This document shows, piece by piece, positions 8,361-16,566 of a stretch of 64,000 nucleotides of DNA. Origin of the DNA: an uncultured Bacteroidia bacterium (GTDB lineage Bacteria > Bacteroidota > Bacteroidia > Bacteroidales > F082); NCBI GenBank assembly GCA_902774365.1, contig CACYHX010000013.1, positions 1 to 64,000 of the forward strand, written 5' to 3'. A program made the translations under genes and the position numbers. Under the pieces are notes generated by a model. It was not told the origin of the DNA, did no database searches, and was given only the letters and a program-made list of their open reading frames with translations. Positions within the stretch are counted from its first letter, which is position 1. Every line of letters starts with the position of its first letter.

Positions 8361-9738
8361 GGAGATGGTCTTTAAGGATTTGTTCAAATTGCGGGGGCAG
8401 GAAATGGTTCTCGTTGAAACGACGCAAGATATCGTCCACCTTGTCTCTGTTTCCGTTCACGGCTTCCATGCATGCCCTCACCTCTTCTACAGTGCCGACG
8501 CATTCAAAGGGCTTCACGGGTGCTGTTCCATTGAGTTCCTCGAAGATAGGGCGCAGGCTCTCGTCGGCCATCAGGTCCTTGCCGAAGATGGCGACCAACT
8601 TCTCCTTGGGGAGGAAAGGCGAAAGGATGATCCAAGTGAACAGGCACTTGGGGCAATGGCCGCACCATGAGTCGGTCTTGCTGCCTGCGTTGCAGCTACG
8701 GAACACGGGATGATAGGCCTCGCTTTGCGAGAACAGCTTGGCAATCTGCAACTCGCTCAACGGCCGCAGGAAGCTGAAATACTGCACTTCTTCGCTGATG
8801 TTCTCGGCGACATAGTTTCTGAAATCGCTCTCAAACTCGATCGACTTGCTGTACTGGTGGTTGATGTTCGTCCCAGGCACCGTGCTTTCGTTAGCGCTGT
8901 TCTCGTTCGACAGGGCGATATACTTGGAACGGCTGCCAAACGCCACCAAGACGCTAATGAAAGCCAGCAACGCCGAGAAAGGCGTATGGCCGTTCAAGTA
9001 GCCTTCAGCGTTGAGTTGCAGCATGGTCGGGTCGAGGGTGCGGTTGATGACGATGAATTCGTTTTCTTGGTAACCGGCCGTCTTCACGCAGTTCAAGGTC
9101 GCGCCACGGGGATTGACGATCATCGGGATGACAGGCATCTCACGACGCAGACACTCCAAAGTGACCACGGAGTCCTTGCCGCCGCCTATGGGGACAAGGG
9201 TTTTTTCTGAAAGCGGAAGGTTAAAAGAAGGCATGTCATGCCGAGTCTTTCCGTCCAGAGATACACTCGTCCTTGGGACTCGGTATGACATGGACGGAAA
9301 GGCGAGAGCATCTATGCCTTCGTCGTTTTCTATCTCCATCAAATCTGCTTCCGAAACCGAAATACTATTCAAATACAAAAACTCACCCAGCCCGTTGTAA
9401 TACAACTTCTTCCAAAAACGCTTTTGGCTTTCCGTAAGTGCAAACGGCTTCACTACTACCCTCTTTGGGCAGGCGATTTTCCAATAGCTCACCAACTCAG
9501 TCATGCCGATTTGGAAGGCCAAGACCTGCAACACTTCCATGGGGATGCCGTCCCAGTCGAAGAACGAACGTGCGGGGATTTCCAGGGTCGGGCGGAAATG
9601 ACAGCGGTCGTCGAGGCTGAAGTCGAAGGCCAACGACAGGCCTCCGTTCTCTCTTCTCACCGTTTGTTTTTCGAAAGTGAAGGTCGAGAACTCCTTGCGC
9701 AGGGCGTCAAACTTGGATTGATGGTCGGTTCGTTTCAA
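8353..9738 (-). CDS. murL: MurL-type UDP-MurNAc-L-Ala-L-Glu epimerase
   Basis: A 461-residue protein with a PP-loop-like motif GGGKDS (185-190) after a conserved-looking KLYYNGLGEF segment (111-120), and Cys residues at 349, 359, 362 and 365 (WCGHCPKC). MurL inverts the terminal L-Glu of UDP-MurNAc-L-Ala-L-Glu in an ATP-consuming reaction, which fits an adenylating PP-loop fold. The assignment rests on recalled family features plus the overlap with a MurD-type gene. Residues about 145-170 are encoded by a palindromic insert and may be a non-conserved loop. The alternative is an uncharacterised PP-loop ATPase. Confidence 0.72.
   Translation of the reverse strand: MKRTDHQSKFDALRKEFSTFTFEKQTVRRENGGLSLAFDFSLDDRCHFRPTLEIPARSFFDWDGIPMEVLQVLAFQIGMTELVSYWKIACPKRVVVKPFALTESQKRFWKKLYYNGLGEFLYLNSISVSEADLMEIENDEGIDALAFPSMSYRVPRTSVSLDGKTRHDMPSFNLPLSEKTLVPIGGGKDSVVTLECLRREMPVIPMIVNPRGATLNCVKTAGYQENEFIVINRTLDPTMLQLNAEGYLNGHTPFSALLAFISVLVAFGSRSKYIALSNENSANESTVPGTNINHQYSKSIEFESDFRNYVAENISEEVQYFSFLRPLSELQIAKLFSQSEAYHPVFRSCNAGSKTDSWCGHCPKCLFTWIILSPFLPKEKLVAIFGKDLMADESLRPIFEELNGTAPVKPFECVGTVEEVRACMEAVNGNRDKVDDILRRFNENHFLPPQFEQILKDHLHV
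9233..9301. repeat. Inverted repeats inside the murL coding region
   Basis: ATGTCATGCCGAGTC (9233-9247) pairs with GACTCGGTATGACAT (9277-9291) with one mismatch, and CTTTCCGTCC (9247-9256) pairs perfectly with GGACGGAAAG (9292-9301). The two pairs interlock and do not nest. The element lies in frame inside murL and resembles dispersed GTCATGCCGAG-type repeats. Confidence 0.65.
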
Positions 9739-9799
9739 GATATCAACGTATTAATGCCACAAAATTACAAATTATGCCCTAAATATCACGCAAAATTCA

Positions 9800-9807
9800 T
9801 AATTTTG
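9800..9807 (+). promoter_or_regulatory. -7 box TAATTTTG for the YqgE gene
   Basis: Matches TAnnTTTG and ends only four bases before the ATG at 9812, so the transcript is probably leaderless or nearly so. Confidence 0.6.
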
Positions 9808-9811
9808 CAGT

Positions 9812-10402
9812 ATGGACTTAGGTGAAAAGTTTGTCATAAGGAGTAATTCGTTGGAGCCGAAGCAAGGTAAAATCTTGATTTCAGAGCCTTTAATGAACGA
9901 TTTCCACTTTGGTAGGTCTGTCATTTTGCTCATCGACCATGTGGAGTCGGAAGGCAGCTTCGGCGTCATCATCAACAAAAAATTGAACGCCAGTGTCAGC
10001 CAGATCGTCGACGACTTCCCGGATTTCGAGGGGACAGCCTATCTGGGTGGACCTGTATCCGACAGCCAGCTCTTTTTCATCCATACCCTCGGCGAGCTCA
10101 TCCCCGAGTCCATCCCAATCATCGACGGCCTCTATTGGGGTGGCGACGTGGAAACGTTTAAAACATTGATTGCCACGGGTATCGCCAATGAGGAAAACAC
10201 CCGTTTCTATTTAGGTTATGCCGGCTGGGATTCTGGACAGCTCGTAGACGAGTTGGTACGTAACACCTGGCTCGTCAGCGACATCACCGTGGAGCAATAC
10301 CTCAACACACCACCTGAGCTCATGTGGTCGTCGTTTGTCCAAAAGCTGGGCAAGCCCTATGAAATGTGGAACCGTTTTCCGAAGAATTACGAGGACAACT
10401 AA
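9812..10402 (+). CDS. YqgE/AlgH family protein
   Basis: A 196-residue cytoplasmic protein. It begins with the family hallmark GKILISEPLMNDFHFGRSVI, followed by GSFGVIINK, AYLGGPV and FYLGYAGWDSGQL. The family is widespread but its biochemical role is unsettled. Length and motifs are normal. Its stop codon abuts the stop of the convergent gene at 10403. The chosen start aligns with the usual short family N-terminus, even though the promoter box is almost adjacent. Confidence 0.92.
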   Translation: MDLGEKFVIRSNSLEPKQGKILISEPLMNDFHFGRSVILLIDHVESEGSFGVIINKKLNASVSQIVDDFPDFEGTAYLGGPVSDSQLFFIHTLGELIPESIPIIDGLYWGGDVETFKTLIATGIANEENTRFYLGYAGWDSGQLVDELVRNTWLVSDITVEQYLNTPPELMWSSFVQKLGKPYEMWNRFPKNYEDN

Positions 10403-11320
10403 TTATTCCTCAGCCAATTCCTGATATTCATATGTCACTTTCGCCCCTACATTGACTACCAGATAACTCGGTGTTTCCACATCTTCGTTGAGGTTGTCCG
10501 TCATCACATACTGCACGCCGCCAAACTGGCGTTGCTCGCGCATGTGGAAATGGCCCATGATGACCATGTTCACGTTACTGCGGCTCATCAGGTCCATAAA
10601 GGCATACTGTTCGTCTTGCGGCAGGTTGGCCGCCGGCGTGGTGGTATAGTTATAAGAGGTGCGGAAGAGCCAGTTGTGGCTGATGACGAAGCAGTGGCGG
10701 TATTTGTCGCGATTCGAGAGTTGTTTCTCAAGCCAGTCCAGCTGACGCTTGCCGTGCGTTCCGTTGCCTGAATCCAAGAAGACGTAAAGGTCTTGGTGAC
10801 CTCCCACCGTTTTTACCGTCACGGTATAAGTCGAGGTATGGAAATGTTGCTTAAAGAAGGTCGCGCAGTCAAAATAGACGTCATGGTTGCCGATGACGAG
10901 GAAACAAGGCTTGTCGGCGGCCTGAGTCTCAGGGTTATACCGGATCGCCTCTTCGGTCATCACGAACCCCTTCTCCCCACTCTCGTTGACCATGTCGCCG
11001 GCGTGAATGGCGAATAGCGCCTCGGAGTCGTTGCGCATGGTGGTGATGTAGTGGTAAAGGCAGTCGTTGGCGCCTTGCGTCACGATGCTGTCGCGCTCGG
11101 AATAATGTGAGTCGGAACAGGAATAGATGCGGTATTCGTCGGGGGCATTTTCAATGACAGGTTCCCCATTCTGGGCGTTGTAGTCGAGCCAGTCGGCCAC
11201 GCGTTCCTCAGTGTCGCTCCGGTTGATGACCATGCCTGCGACATCCAAACGGTTGCAGCCCGTGGCAAAAATCACGGCTGCGGCTATTAATATAATGTGT
11301 AACTTCTTCATGATGTTCAT
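10403..11320 (-). CDS. Calcineurin-like metallophosphoesterase, lipoprotein
   Basis: A 305-residue envelope protein with a lipobox ending in Cys (FATGC). Metal-binding motifs appear in the family order: CSDSHY, HAGDMVNE, GNHDVYF, SHNW and GHFHMRE. These support a binuclear metallophosphoesterase; the substrate is unknown. The ATG at 11318-11320 overlaps the upstream stop as ATGA, which favours this start over MKKLH three codons later. It is coupled to the beta-barrel gene at 11317-12018, so the two may serve one envelope process (inference). Confidence 0.87.
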   Translation of the reverse strand: MNIMKKLHIILIAAAVIFATGCNRLDVAGMVINRSDTEERVADWLDYNAQNGEPVIENAPDEYRIYSCSDSHYSERDSIVTQGANDCLYHYITTMRNDSEALFAIHAGDMVNESGEKGFVMTEEAIRYNPETQAADKPCFLVIGNHDVYFDCATFFKQHFHTSTYTVTVKTVGGHQDLYVFLDSGNGTHGKRQLDWLEKQLSNRDKYRHCFVISHNWLFRTSYNYTTTPAANLPQDEQYAFMDLMSRSNVNMVIMGHFHMREQRQFGGVQYVMTDNLNEDVETPSYLVVNVGAKVTYEYQELAEE

Positions 11321-12018
11321 TTTTTAGTAGGTTTCCAAATCAGTCCGACATTGCCGAACCAGCCGTTGTATTGTGCTGAGAGATTGAGCACGCCGCAAGG
11401 GTGCAAGCCAAACTCAGAAGTGATGCGCAGTCCGTTGCCGAAGTCGTAGTAGCCGTTCACGCTATAGAAAAACAAGGTGAAACGCTCGATGACAAAATCG
11501 CGGTAGTTGGAGATGCGTGCTCCGACGTTCCATGGATGCTCCTGGTCGAAGATGTTGCCCTCCACACAGAAGGTGACGTTCATCGGCTCGAAGACAGTCT
11601 CCATGCCGCCCTCCTTACGCAATGGAATGGGAGCGGTGAAACGGTTGGCCAATCCCAACTGGAAGTTGAAATGACGGTTACGCCAGCCCAAGTCGAGCAA
11701 TGCGTTGAATTCCTGAAGTTTGTATTGAGGGAACAAACGATACAGGTAGCGGTTTTCAAGATAAAGCGTGCCACATTTCGCCTTAAGGAGGTTCACCTGA
11801 TATTGCAGGTTCAATGAGTAACGATTCAAGGTAGAGGCTTGGAAGCCCAATCCGATGTTGAAATTGTTGGCTAGCTGATAATTGCCTAAAACTGCGAACG
11901 ATGCGCTGCTGCCTGAAGTGCGTGTGTAGTCGTACTCGCCATAGGTCCGCAACGTCCATTGTGCCCTCGCGGTGACCACACTCAGCATCAAGCCTAAAAC
12001 AATGAGAATTTTTTTCAT
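11317..12018 (-). CDS. Outer-membrane beta-barrel protein
   Basis: A 233-residue protein with a signal peptide (MKKILIVLGLMLSVVTARAQ) and alternating aromatic/polar beta strands throughout (WTLRTYGEY, FNIGLGFQAS, YSLNLQYQVN), ending in a short WKPTKK tail. This fits a small outer-membrane barrel of unknown function. The chosen start follows a -7 box at 12038-12045; an in-frame ATG 33 codons upstream lies above that promoter and is unlikely. It is translationally coupled to the metallophosphoesterase gene. Confidence 0.7.
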   Translation of the reverse strand: MKKILIVLGLMLSVVTARAQWTLRTYGEYDYTRTSGSSASFAVLGNYQLANNFNIGLGFQASTLNRYSLNLQYQVNLLKAKCGTLYLENRYLYRLFPQYKLQEFNALLDLGWRNRHFNFQLGLANRFTAPIPLRKEGGMETVFEPMNVTFCVEGNIFDQEHPWNVGARISNYRDFVIERFTLFFYSVNGYYDFGNGLRITSEFGLHPCGVLNLSAQYNGWFGNVGLIWKPTKK

Positions 12019-12037
12019 GGTTTGTAGAATAAAGCCG

Positions 12038-12045
12038 CAAAAATA
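12038..12045 (-). promoter_or_regulatory. -7 box TATTTTTG for the beta-barrel gene
   Basis: Matches TAnnTTTG, 20 bases upstream of the start at 12018. It is divergent from the box at 12078. Confidence 0.6.
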
Positions 12046-12077
12046 GTGAAAAGTCGGGAGCAAATCCTTATTTTCTG

Positions 12078-12085
12078 TAATTTTG
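12078..12085 (+). promoter_or_regulatory. -7 box TAATTTTG for the T9SS repeat protein
   Basis: Matches TAnnTTTG, 24 bases upstream of the ATG at 12110. Confidence 0.6.
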
Positions 12086-12109
12086 CAGCGTAATTGAAAA
12101 CGAAATACT

Positions 12110-14725
12110 ATGAACACATTAATTAAGAGATTTACTATTTTGCTTATATTCAGCGTATTGAATATAGGCCTTTATGCCCAATACGGTGACCAGCTGATTA
12201 ATAGAGGCTTCGAAGAGTGGTCTGGCAGCGAACCCGTGCATTGGCATTCAAACGGCACAGCTAGTGGATCCTTTGCTGGCATGTTGCCAACTGGCCAACT
12301 AGAGCAGTCGGGGCATGCCCGTCCAGGGTCAACGGGCAGCAAAAGCGTTCGACTGATACCTCAAACTGTATGGGGCGTTACTGCCAATGGGAACCTCACC
12401 AACGGACGAATGAATGCTGGAAGCATGTCGGCCACTGGTGCAAACAATTACAACCAAACCAAGCGCAACGAAAGTGACTTCAATATGCCTCTTTCCATGC
12501 TGCCCGACTCCCTTACCATTTGGGTGTGCTTCCGTAGTAACAGCACAAGCACCAAAGGACAAGTGAAAGCCGTCGTCCATGGTAATGCAGACTATAAAAT
12601 CATCGCTAATGGTACAGAAGACCCTACCAACATGCATGTGGCCACTGCCGTTTTATCATTCACCCGTACTTCTACGTCGGGCGGCTCCTACACTTGGCGT
12701 CGCTTGAGCATACCGTTCAACAACAGTGGCCCTTGCACTGACGTGCGTTACGTCCTGATGACGACTACCACCAACGAAACCCCTGGTTCAGGCAGCACTA
12801 GCGACGACCTTTTCATCGACGACGCCTTGCTGGTCTACAATCCCACCCTAACCATGGGGCAACTGGCTTCCAATAGTTATGTTTCAGGCGCTGCCATCAC
12901 CATCCCCTTCACGCTGACGGGAACCATGTCGCCCGACAACCTCAACGCCACTGCCAATGCAGTTATCGCTCAGATGTCGGATGCCAATGGCAGCTTTAAC
13001 AATCCCACGGAATTGGGACGTGTCACTACCAATACCAGTGGCAGCATCTCGGCCCAGATTCCCGCTGTGGCCAGTGGCAACTACCAAATCCGTGTCATCT
13101 CCACCAACTATCCCATGGTTGGTGGCAACAGCCAACAAGTCACCATCACCGTTCCCACCTATACCATCGCTGCCACGTCTAACCCGAATGATGGCGGCAC
13201 GGTGAGCGGTACCGGCCAATACACGCAAGGCGCCTCTTGCACTTTGACTGCCACGGCCAACACAGGTTATACCTTCACCAACTGGACCGAAGACGGCAAT
13301 GTGGCTTCCACGAATGCCAGCTATACCTTCAACGTTACGGGTAACCGTACCTTGGTGGCCAACTTCGCTCTCAACACCTATTCCATCACTGCCACAGCCA
13401 ACCCGACAGCGGGTGGCACGGTGACTGGTGCTGGTACATACAACCAAGGTGCTTCCTGCACCTTGACAGCCACAGCCAACACAGGCTATACCTTCTCCAA
13501 CTGGACAGAGAATGGTTCTGTGGTGTCCACCAATGCCGACTACACCTTCACCGTGGAGGGCGCACGCACCCTCGTGGCTAACTTCACCCTCAACTCCTAC
13601 ACCATTGCTGCCACTGCCAATCCAAATGATGGCGGCGCTGTGAACGGCGCTGGTGAATATGACTACGGCGCAAACTGCACTTTGACCGCCACTGCAAACA
13701 CGGGCTACACTTTCGCCAACTGGACGGAGAACGGCAGCACGGTGTCGACAGATGCCAGCTACAGCTTCACGGTGACCAGCAACCGTAATCTGGTAGCTAA
13801 CTTCACCCTCAACACCTATGACATCTCTGCCACCTGCGATCCGAGCGAGGCTGGCACCATTACGGGCGAAGGCGAATACAACTATGGTGAGAGCTGCACC
13901 TTGACGGCAATCGCTAACGAAGGCCACACCTTTATTAATTGGACCGAAAACGGTACTCAAGTGTCATCGCAGGCCGAATACACTTTCACCGTTGCGGGCG
14001 ACCGTGTCTTAGTGGCTCACTTCTCTTCACAAGCCTATATCATCACCGCTATTGCCGACCCCGAAGAAGGCGGTGTTGTCACAGGAAGCAACGGCTATAA
14101 CTTCGATGACGTATGCACCTTGACGGCTACAGCCAACCCGGGCTACACCTTCGTCAACTGGACCAAAGATGGCGAAGAAGTGACGACCGAACCTGAGTAT
14201 AGTTTAGAGGTGACCGAGTCGGCAACCTACGTCGCACATTTCTCCATCAACACTTATACGATTAGCGCGATGGCCGAGCCTGAAGAAGGCGGCACGGTGA
14301 CGGGCGCAGGCGACTACGTTTACGGCACCACTTGTACCTTGGTGGCTACCGCCAACGAGAATTACGACTTCATGGGATGGACCAAAGGTGAAGATCTGGT
14401 CTCCACCGAGGCTAGCTTCACCTTCACGGTGACGGCCTCAGAGACCTACGTGGCCGTGTTCAGCTTCGATGATGCTGTGGAGGAAAAAACGGTCAGCAGC
14501 CAGGTCTTCCCCAACCCATTCACTTCGATGGTAAGCATCAAAGCTGAGAAGTCCATCAAGGCCGTCCGTGTTTTCGATACTTATGGCCGTTTGGTGAAAG
14601 AACAAAACGTTTCAGGATTGGAGATAGAAATCGACCTGAGCGAATTGAGCATCGGCACCTACCTGTTGCAGCTGGATTATGGCGACAGCAGAAGTGCACA
14701 ACGCATCGTGAAGATGAAGAAATAA
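12110..14725 (+). CDS. Secreted repeat protein with PCMD-like domain and T9SS sorting domain
   Basis: An 871-residue exported protein with a signal peptide ending GLYAQ. An N-terminal domain (about 25-245; RGFEEWSG at its start, DDLFIDDALLVYNP at its end) resembles the putative carbohydrate-metabolism (PCMD) fold, followed by a linker domain to about 350. Six tandem 73-residue repeats follow (about 350-787), each with NP..GG, YxxGxxCTLTA and FxNWTxxG motifs, like divergent InlB-type (Flg_new) repeats. The C-terminal ~75 residues form a T9SS type A sorting domain (VFPNPF, GTYLLQLDYG, IVKMKK). Likely a cell-surface or secreted adhesin or carbohydrate binder. Confidence 0.87.
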   Translation: MNTLIKRFTILLIFSVLNIGLYAQYGDQLINRGFEEWSGSEPVHWHSNGTASGSFAGMLPTGQLEQSGHARPGSTGSKSVRLIPQTVWGVTANGNLTNGRMNAGSMSATGANNYNQTKRNESDFNMPLSMLPDSLTIWVCFRSNSTSTKGQVKAVVHGNADYKIIANGTEDPTNMHVATAVLSFTRTSTSGGSYTWRRLSIPFNNSGPCTDVRYVLMTTTTNETPGSGSTSDDLFIDDALLVYNPTLTMGQLASNSYVSGAAITIPFTLTGTMSPDNLNATANAVIAQMSDANGSFNNPTELGRVTTNTSGSISAQIPAVASGNYQIRVISTNYPMVGGNSQQVTITVPTYTIAATSNPNDGGTVSGTGQYTQGASCTLTATANTGYTFTNWTEDGNVASTNASYTFNVTGNRTLVANFALNTYSITATANPTAGGTVTGAGTYNQGASCTLTATANTGYTFSNWTENGSVVSTNADYTFTVEGARTLVANFTLNSYTIAATANPNDGGAVNGAGEYDYGANCTLTATANTGYTFANWTENGSTVSTDASYSFTVTSNRNLVANFTLNTYDISATCDPSEAGTITGEGEYNYGESCTLTAIANEGHTFINWTENGTQVSSQAEYTFTVAGDRVLVAHFSSQAYIITAIADPEEGGVVTGSNGYNFDDVCTLTATANPGYTFVNWTKDGEEVTTEPEYSLEVTESATYVAHFSINTYTISAMAEPEEGGTVTGAGDYVYGTTCTLVATANENYDFMGWTKGEDLVSTEASFTFTVTASETYVAVFSFDDAVEEKTVSSQVFPNPFTSMVSIKAEKSIKAVRVFDTYGRLVKEQNVSGLEIEIDLSELSIGTYLLQLDYGDSRSAQRIVKMKK
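13157..14470 (+). repeat. Six tandem 219-bp coding repeats
   Basis: Unit starts at 13157, 13376, 13595, 13814, 14033 and 14252 give a constant period of 219 bases (73 codons) with no insertions or deletions. The first three units are most alike; the last three have diverged and are richer in Glu codons. Confidence 0.9.
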
Positions 14726-14743
14726 CCATCAGGCACTAATAAA

Positions 14744-14780
14744 AAAGATTGCGGCGAGAATCACTCTTGCCGCAATCTTT
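14744..14780. terminator. Bidirectional terminator between the repeat protein and sodB
   Basis: Perfect 12-base stem AAAGATTGCGGC (14744-14755) / GCCGCAATCTTT (14769-14780), with A-runs on the left and T-runs on the right. It serves both convergent genes. Confidence 0.85.
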
Positions 14781-14800
14781 GTTTTTGGACCTAATGCAAC

Positions 14801-15379
14801 TTACAGCCTTTCGTTCACCACGTCCCAGTCGATGATCTGCCAGAGGGCGTTCAAATGGTCGGGGCGGCGGTTCTGGTAGTCGATGTAATAGGCATGCTCC
14901 CACACATCGAAGGTCAACAGGGGCCTCAGGCCGCGCTGCACAGGGTTGCTGGCGTTGGTCTCCTGCGTGATGACAAGTTTGCCGTCTTTGTCGGCTGACA
15001 GCCACACCCAGCCCGAGCCGAACAAGGTGGCGCCTTTCTTTGTAAATTCCTCCTTGAAGGCCTCAAACGAGCCGAACTGTTTGTCAATCCATTGGGCAAT
15101 CACGCCCGTGGGCTTGTTGTCGGCCTTTGGGGCGCGGAATTGAGTGAAATACAGGTTGTGGTTCAGAATCTGGCCGGCGTTGTTGAACACGCCACCGTCG
15201 GCGGTCTTGACGATTTCCTCCAAGGGCATCTCTTCGTATTTCGTACCTTCGATGGAAGCGTTCAGGTTGTTGACGTAGGCATTCAAGTGCTTGCCGTGGT
15301 GGAAGCCTAACGTCTCCTTGCTGATGACGGGCTCCAAAGCATTGGCCTCATAGGGCAATTTGATGAGTTCGTATTTCAT
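14801..15379 (-). CDS. sodB: Superoxide dismutase (Fe/Mn)
   Basis: A 192-residue cytoplasmic enzyme that converts superoxide to oxygen and peroxide. Metal ligands are visible in their usual context: His in ETLGFHHGKHL, His in NHNLYFTQF, and Asp plus His in FDVWEHAYYIDYQNRR. The GSGWVWL segment is also typical. Iron versus manganese use is not settled by sequence. The chosen start MKYELIKL matches the family N-terminus; the frame is open for 27 more codons into an upstream palindrome. Its own promoter box lies at 15406-15413. Confidence 0.96.
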   Translation of the reverse strand: MKYELIKLPYEANALEPVISKETLGFHHGKHLNAYVNNLNASIEGTKYEEMPLEEIVKTADGGVFNNAGQILNHNLYFTQFRAPKADNKPTGVIAQWIDKQFGSFEAFKEEFTKKGATLFGSGWVWLSADKDGKLVITQETNASNPVQRGLRPLLTFDVWEHAYYIDYQNRRPDHLNALWQIIDWDVVNERL

Positions 15380-15405
15380 ATCATATAGTATTAAGGATTT
15401 GACGG

Positions 15406-15413
15406 CAAATATA
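15406..15413 (-). promoter_or_regulatory. -7 box TATATTTG for sodB
   Basis: Matches TAnnTTTG on the minus strand, 26 bases upstream of the sodB start and just past the rpoD terminator. Confidence 0.6.
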
Positions 15414-15417
15414 AGAA

Positions 15418-15494
15418 AAAAATCGACCACCAATAGATTCCCAAGGGAAATGCTAAGCATTCGACGGAGTCAATGACATAGGTGGTCGATTTTT
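15418..15494. terminator. Long palindrome acting as rpoD terminator, with nested repeat core
   Basis: Perfect 14-base arms AAAAATCGACCACC (15418-15431) and GGTGGTCGATTTTT (15481-15494) end exactly at the rpoD stop codon. The 49-base loop holds the bulged hairpin CATTCGACGGAGTCAATG (15458-15475), a copy of the 18-base core also seen at 4801 and 29741, with the terminal pair changed on both sides. Confidence 0.7.
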
Positions 15495-16360
15495 CACTGG
15501 TTCATATACATCTGAAGCAGTGGCGAGTTAGGCTCGCTCTTCAGGCGCTTCAGGGCGCGGTCGCGAATCTGACGGGTGCGCTCACGCGAGATGTCGAGCT
15601 TCATGGCGATTTCCTCCAGGGAGTACTCGCGCGAAGTGCCCAAGCCGAAGTACATGCACAGGATGGTGCGTTCCTTCTCGTTGAGCATGTCGAGCGACTT
15701 GCGGATGGCCCTGCTGGTCGATTCCTGCTCCACCCCGGCATCGGTCGTGGCTTCGTCTTCTGCGACGTAGACATCCAGGAAGTTGGCATCGTCTTCGTCG
15801 TCGAGAGGTGCGTCGGTCGACACGGCTCTTGAGTTAAGACTCAGCAGCTGATCCACCTTGTCTTCGGGTAGGCCGACAGCATCCGCGATCTCCTTGATAG
15901 TGGGACGACGCTCCAGTTTCTGCTCCAACAGCGAGATGGCTTTCTTCACCTTCGCCAGGGCTCCCACCTGGTTCATAGGCAGGCGGATGATGCGCGACTG
16001 CTCGGCCACGGCTTGCAGGATGCTCTGACGGATCCACCACACGGCATACGAGATGAACTTGAAGCCGCGGGTCTCGTCGAAACGCTGTGCAGCCTTCACC
16101 AAGCCGAGGTTACCCTCGTCGATGAGGTCTTGCAGGCTAAGGCCTTGATTCTGGTACTGTTTGGCTACGGAGACCACGAAGCGCAGGTTAGCCCTCACGA
16201 GCTTGTCCAACGCAGCCTGGTCGCCGGCCTTGATCCTCTGAGCCAGTGCCACCTCCTCGTCGGTGGTCAGCAGGCTCTCCTTCGCAATATCGGCCAGGTA
16301 CTTGTCCAGAGTACCGGCATTGCGGTCGGTGATTTGCTTTGAAATTTTCAGTTGTCTCAT
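15494..16360 (-). CDS. rpoD: RNA polymerase primary sigma factor (RpoD/SigA type)
   Basis: A 288-residue sigma-70 factor. It lacks region 1.1 and the long non-conserved insert, as Bacteroidota primary sigma factors do. Region 1.2 is at about 15-45, region 2 at 55-125 (NLRFVVSVAKQYQ, LIDEGNLGL, FKFISYAVWWIRQSI), region 3 at 135-200 and region 4 at 215-280 (LEEIAMKLDISRERTRQIRDRAL). Thr in ERTRQIR replaces the usual Val. It recognises the TAnnTTTG/TTTG promoters seen here (family knowledge). A 200-base leader region upstream contains an inverted repeat at 16458-16493. Confidence 0.95.
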   Translation of the reverse strand: MRQLKISKQITDRNAGTLDKYLADIAKESLLTTDEEVALAQRIKAGDQAALDKLVRANLRFVVSVAKQYQNQGLSLQDLIDEGNLGLVKAAQRFDETRGFKFISYAVWWIRQSILQAVAEQSRIIRLPMNQVGALAKVKKAISLLEQKLERRPTIKEIADAVGLPEDKVDQLLSLNSRAVSTDAPLDDEDDANFLDVYVAEDEATTDAGVEQESTSRAIRKSLDMLNEKERTILCMYFGLGTSREYSLEEIAMKLDISRERTRQIRDRALKRLKSEPNSPLLQMYMNQ

Positions 16361-16457
16361 TTTTTCAAAATCTTTTTATTGTTTTACATTAGTTAAGGTC
16401 AGTTTCAGACGCTCCATACCTCTCTCCTCCTGTTGGTTTTTTCGCATAATCTCTGGT

Positions 16458-16493
16458 TTTGGGAGAATCGGCACGAGGCCAAAATCTCCCAAA
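16458..16493. other. Inverted repeat in the rpoD leader region
   Basis: TTTGGGAGA (16458-16466) and TCTCCCAAA (16485-16493) are perfect arms around an 18-base loop, about 100 bases upstream of rpoD. It could form a leader hairpin or be an operator. No clear TAnnTTTG box was found between it and the HtrA gene. Confidence 0.4.
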
Positions 16494-16566
16494 TCCAAAG
16501 GTTAAAAACTACAAAAATCGTACCGAAAATATTGTTTTTCAGTAAAAATGTGAGTCAAACTACAAA

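Noticed and set aside
12884..13960. A 358-codon open frame antisense to the T9SS repeat protein
   Set aside because: Its repetitiveness comes only from the 219-bp repeats on the plus strand; no signal peptide or family motif is present.
13157..14470. CRISPR or DNA-level satellite
   Set aside because: The 219-bp units are in frame, encode a known type of protein repeat and have no spacer structure.
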